NCBI GenBank assembly: GCA_008081325.1
Contig: VMCO01000102.1
Location: forward strand, 1-10,125
Source of the DNA: Flavobacteriaceae bacterium
GTDB taxonomy: Bacteria > Bacteroidota > Bacteroidia > Flavobacteriales > Flavobacteriaceae
Direction: 5' to 3'
Length of the DNA stretch: 10,125 nucleotides
The notes beneath the pieces were generated by a model that saw only the letters and a list, made by a program, of their open reading frames with translations, made no database searches and had not been told where the DNA came from. Positions 8,084 through 10,125 of the stretch are shown piece by piece. Numbering within the stretch: position 1 is the stretch's first letter; every line of letters begins with the position of its first letter. Both the position numbers and the translations under genes were made by a program.

Positions 8084-8097
8084 CGAAAACGTTTGCG
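8084..8097. promoter_or_regulatory. LacI-family-like operator upstream of susC
   Basis: CGAAAACGTTTGCG is a 14-base palindrome with one mismatch between arms and a central CG, the form typical of LacI/GalR-family operators. It lies 176 bases before the susC start codon, just downstream of a terminator on the minus strand. A repressor or activator of the glucan locus that senses sugar is the likely partner. The identification rests on shape only. Confidence 0.55.
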
Positions 8098-8100
8098 AAA

Positions 8101-8137
8101 AGATAAAATAAAAAAGCCTCCCAAAAAGGAAAGCTTT
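8101..8137 (-). terminator. Intrinsic terminator between the reductase gene and susC
   Basis: On the minus strand the arms at 8128-8137 and 8113-8122 form a 10-base-pair stem with two G-T wobble pairs and a loop of five T. The stem is followed by TTTATTTTATC. On the plus strand the two wobble pairs become C-A mismatches and no T run follows, so it works only in the minus direction. It lies 57 bases after the reductase stop codon and can end that transcript. It would also stop any short transcript started at the promoter-like element at 8185-8213. Confidence 0.75.
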
Positions 8138-8154
8138 CATTAGTTATAAAACCT

Positions 8155-8172
8155 CTTGTAAATTAATACAAG
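8155..8172. repeat. Small inverted repeat CTTGTA-N6-TACAAG
   Basis: A perfect 6-base dyad with a 6-base AT spacer lies between the promoter-like element at 8185-8192 and the terminator at 8101-8137. It could be a protein-binding site or the first hairpin of a short leader RNA. Nothing in the sequence decides between these. Confidence 0.5.
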
Positions 8173-8184
8173 TTCAACACAACG

Positions 8185-8213
8185 CAAAGATAGCTATTTT
8201 TTTAATATACCAA
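8185..8213 (-). promoter_or_regulatory. Bacteroidota-type promoter (TTG-N18-TATCTTTG) directed towards susC
   Basis: On the minus strand TATCTTTG (8192-8185) matches the -7 consensus TAnnTTTG exactly, and a TTG (8213-8211) stands 18 bases upstream, within the spacing known for flavobacteria. The element starts two bases after the stop codon of the reductase gene, with its -33 part inside that gene. Transcription would begin near 8178, about 270 bases before the susC start codon, and would have to pass the terminator at 8101-8137. I find no better consensus promoter closer to susC. Confidence 0.5.
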
Positions 8214-9192
8214 CATCATATAGTTGTTTTGCAGAATTTACAATTTCAGAATCTACACTCTTCGGATACCAGCCAAGAATATTATTTGCATTGTTTGTGT
8301 ATAATGTTTCTACAGATCCTAATCTACTTGCAATTAGTCTTAATGACGGAATAAATAGGGCAGTAAATTTTAATAAAAAATTAGGAATTGAAAATCTCGG
8401 TACTTTTTCAAATCCAGCTTGATATAGAATACCGCACAAGTCTTTTAATTTGATTGTTTTTTCAGAAAGTAAAAATCTATTTCCATTGGAGCTCTTGTTT
8501 TCCATTGCCATAATATGTGCTTCTGCCACATCTTGAACGCCAACCACACTAATGCTTAAGTCAGGAATAAAAGGCAAACTAAATATTTTTTTTATGGTTA
8601 CTCTATTGGACATACTCAACACTCCAGTCAAAGATGGCCCCAAAACTAAAACAGGGTTAATAGCACAAGCATCTAAATTTGCTTTTTTGGAAATCTCCCA
8701 CATTTTCTTTTCAGCTTTTGTCTTACTAATTTCATAAGGCATTATTTTCTTATTGGATAAATCTGTCCAGTCATTATCATTATGCTCATTATTATGTTTT
8801 TTTCTTCCATAAATTGCAGCATAAGAGGAAGTTTGAACAAATTTTTTAGCTCCATTCTTGATAGCAGCATTAATACATCTTTCCATTCCTTCAACTGCGG
8901 GTTTTACAAGAATATCTTCATCTACTTTTCCAGGTATAACTGGTGAGGCCATATGTAAAACAAATTCACAATCTTTTAAGGCATCATCCCATCCTTTATC
9001 ATCTAATAGATCTAAAATTTTAAAATCAAGATTATCAATACTAACTCCGTTTTTAACTAAAGAATTTTTTACCAAATCAATCTTACTTGACTCCCTTACT
9101 GAGGTAACAACATAGTACCCTTTTTTGAGTAAAATTTTAATACAATACATTGCAATATATCCAGAACCTCCACTAACAAATACCTTTTTCAT
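8194..9192 (-). CDS. NAD(P)-dependent extended SDR reductase/epimerase, dihydroflavonol-4-reductase-like
   Basis: This 332-residue soluble protein has the extended short-chain dehydrogenase/reductase fold. The N-terminal nucleotide-binding motif is GGSGYIA at 8-14 (GxxGxxA form), followed by beta-strand VVTSVRE. LDLLDD (60-65) and VLHMASPV (78-85) match the cofactor-binding strands of the dihydroflavonol-reductase-like branch. The catalytic set is Ser123 in TSSYAA, Tyr153 and Lys157 in MPYEISK. INPVLVLGPSL (178-188) is the usual substrate-side loop. Bacterial members reduce aldehydes or ketones or modify nucleotide sugars, and the actual substrate cannot be read from the sequence. It is transcribed in the same direction as susC but is separated from it by a terminator and 285 bases, so I do not count it as part of the glucan operon. 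The ATG at 9192 gives a complete fold. Confidence 0.92.
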   Translation of the reverse strand: MKKVFVSGGSGYIAMYCIKILLKKGYYVVTSVRESSKIDLVKNSLVKNGVSIDNLDFKILDLLDDKGWDDALKDCEFVLHMASPVIPGKVDEDILVKPAVEGMERCINAAIKNGAKKFVQTSSYAAIYGRKKHNNEHNDNDWTDLSNKKIMPYEISKTKAEKKMWEISKKANLDACAINPVLVLGPSLTGVLSMSNRVTIKKIFSLPFIPDLSISVVGVQDVAEAHIMAMENKSSNGNRFLLSEKTIKLKDLCGILYQAGFEKVPRFSIPNFLLKFTALFIPSLRLIASRLGSVETLYTNNANNILGWYPKSVDSEIVNSAKQLYDVGILKK

Positions 9193-9253
9193 AATTTAAA
9201 ATCAAACATCTAATGTATAAATTTTTTGGTATAGTATTTGGAAATTCTTCATT
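9193..9253. other. Short divergent intergenic region
   Basis: These 61 bases separate the reductase start from the GTG start of the hydrolase and should hold both promoters. I find no exact TAnnTTTG in either direction. The nearest are TAGTATTTG at 9232-9240 (plus, one base too long) and TAGATGTTTG on the minus strand near 9203-9212 (two bases too long). Neither is called as a promoter. Confidence 0.4.
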
Positions 9254-9937
9254 GTGCGATATTTAATTTTAATTTTAATCTTTATTTATTCTTGTGAACA
9301 AGATGTCATTGACGAAGTGATATATCTACCGCAAACATTTGATATGTTATCCTTAGGCGATAGTTATACAATAGGTCAAGGTGTTTGCGATGAATGTAGT
9401 TATCCAAGACAATTAGTTGATTCTCTTTCAACCCTACATCCTGATGATAATTTTAATCTTGATGTTATAGCTCAGACTGGGTGGACTACTGATGCACTAA
9501 TAAATAATATCGACGTTTCAGCTATAGAAAAAAAGGATATCATAACTCTTCTTATAGGGGTAAATAATCAATATTGGAATTTACCATTTTATCAATACGA
9601 AGCTCAATTCGAAGAATTAATAAATACCTCAATAAATTTAACTAAATCTCAATCTGCAAGTGATGTTGTTGTAATTTCTATTCCTGATTGGGCATACACT
9701 CCAACAGGGCAAACATTTAACCCACAATATATTTCAAAACAAATTGATGTATATAATGAGTTTGCAGAAAATTTCTGCTCAGAAAATGATATAAGCTATA
9801 TACATATAACTGATATTACTAGATTAGGAATCAAGCAACCTGAATTAGTCTCGTCTGATGGTTTACATCCCTCAGAAATTGCCTATAAATTATTTGTTGA
9901 AAGAATACTGCCAATTATTGAAGAAAAAATTTATTAA
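9254..9937 (+). CDS. SGNH/GDSL-family hydrolase lipoprotein
   Basis: This 227-residue protein is a serine esterase/lipase-like hydrolase of the SGNH fold, complete in all blocks. Block I is LGDSYTIG (34-41) with nucleophile Ser37. Block II is AQTGWT with Gly76. Block III is GVNNQ (102-106) with Asn104. Block V is SDGLHPS (201-207) with Asp202 and His205 completing the catalytic set. The signal is very short, ending IYSC at Cys14, so it is a lipoprotein facing the periplasm or the surface. The start is GTG. The upstream in-frame codons up to the stop at 9218 contain no ATG, GTG or TTG, although they would add a plausible KFFIV extension. CDEC at 45-48 and the YP that follows resemble related flavobacterial members as I recall them. 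The acyl or acetyl ester substrate is unknown. It is divergent from the reductase and not tied to the glucan locus by position. Confidence 0.92.
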   Translation: MRYLILILIFIYSCEQDVIDEVIYLPQTFDMLSLGDSYTIGQGVCDECSYPRQLVDSLSTLHPDDNFNLDVIAQTGWTTDALINNIDVSAIEKKDIITLLIGVNNQYWNLPFYQYEAQFEELINTSINLTKSQSASDVVVISIPDWAYTPTGQTFNPQYISKQIDVYNEFAENFCSENDISYIHITDITRLGIKQPELVSSDGLHPSEIAYKLFVERILPIIEEKIY

Positions 9938-10079
9938 AATTAAAAAACCACCTATAAGTTGTTCAGAATTATTTTGACTTTCAAAAAAATTTCTTCCAAT
10001 ACCATAACATAAAAAAGCACCTATAAATAGTAATCCAATTATTCTGTCTTTATGAATTTTTTTAGTATTCAATTTTCAT
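9890..10079 (-). pseudogene. Probable remnant of a small membrane-protein gene (DUF4386-like N-terminus)
   Basis: A minus-strand reading frame from 10072 to 9890 encodes 60 residues: a basic start (NTKKIHKDR), a hydrophobic segment at about 11-25 (RIIGLLFIGAFLCYGIG), and a second one at about 39-51 (LIGGFLILINFFF). It then runs into the end of the opposite-strand hydrolase gene for 48 bases. The only start in frame is TTG at 10072, with a stop codon two codons upstream. An ATG at 10079 is out of frame by one base, and removing one A from its AAAA run would join it as MKLNTKKIHKDR. The sequence recalls the N-terminus of DUF4386-type membrane proteins, which are several times longer. I read it as a frameshifted, 3'-truncated remnant. 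A genuine two-helix small protein starting at TTG is the alternative. Confidence 0.4.
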
Positions 10080-10125
10080 TAATTAATTTTTTAAAGAGTA
10101 ACTACATGACCTCATTCCCTCTTTG

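Noticed and set aside
8098..8105. TATCTTTT on the minus strand as a promoter for susC next to the operator
   Set aside because: The last base deviates from TAnnTTTG and the nearest TTG is only 16 bases upstream, just outside the usual spacing, so it is weaker than the element at 8185-8213.
10083..10125. Minus-strand frame at the right edge (KEGMRSCSYSLKN, then stop) ending three bases before the ATG at 10079, which could be the end of a co-transcribed upstream gene
   Set aside because: Only 13 codons are visible, another frame is open there too, and nothing identifies a family.

Overview
The window looks like the chromosome of a marine, AT-rich member of the Bacteroidota, most likely a flavobacterium. 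The evidence is a SusC/SusD pair, surface lipoproteins with PKD-type domains and short acidic tails after the lipid-anchoring cysteine, no Shine-Dalgarno-like leaders, and promoter-like elements of the Bacteroidota form TAnnTTTG. No rRNA, tRNA, CRISPR array, insertion sequence or phage gene was seen.

From about 7908 down to the left edge, on the minus strand, lies a polysaccharide utilisation locus. The order of transcription is SusC-type TonB-dependent transporter (4828-7908), SusD-type glycan-binding lipoprotein (3356-4816), a lipoprotein with two PKD domains and two tandem carbohydrate-binding-like modules (1771-3339), a second PKD-like lipoprotein with an unnamed C-terminal domain (860-1759), and a family 16 glycoside hydrolase lipoprotein cut by the left edge (1-774). 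The first four genes are 11, 16 and 11 bases apart and should form one operon. A strong intrinsic terminator follows the fourth gene, and a promoter-like element sits against it in front of the hydrolase. The hydrolase has the EIDIME catalytic motif in a laminarinase-like context, so a beta-1,3-glucan such as laminarin is the best guess for the substrate. In the inferred scheme, the surface lipoproteins capture the glucan, the GH16 enzyme cuts it outside the cell, and SusD/SusC bring oligosaccharides into the periplasm.

The 285 bases upstream of susC (7909-8193) are dense with signals: a promoter-like element right after the preceding gene, a small dyad, an intrinsic terminator, two LacI-family-like palindromes that are inverted copies of each other, and three copies of a 14-base motif that could form alternative hairpins. 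This is the most unusual non-coding part of the window.

To the right are genes without a clear link to the locus: an extended short-chain dehydrogenase/reductase (8194-9192, minus), a divergent SGNH/GDSL hydrolase lipoprotein that starts at GTG (9254-9937, plus), and what appears to be a broken remnant of a small membrane-protein gene on the minus strand, overlapping the 3' end of the hydrolase. The window does not contain an obviously new enzyme system. The points worth following are the susC leader, the terminator/promoter junction before GH16, and the two non-SusD surface lipoproteins.
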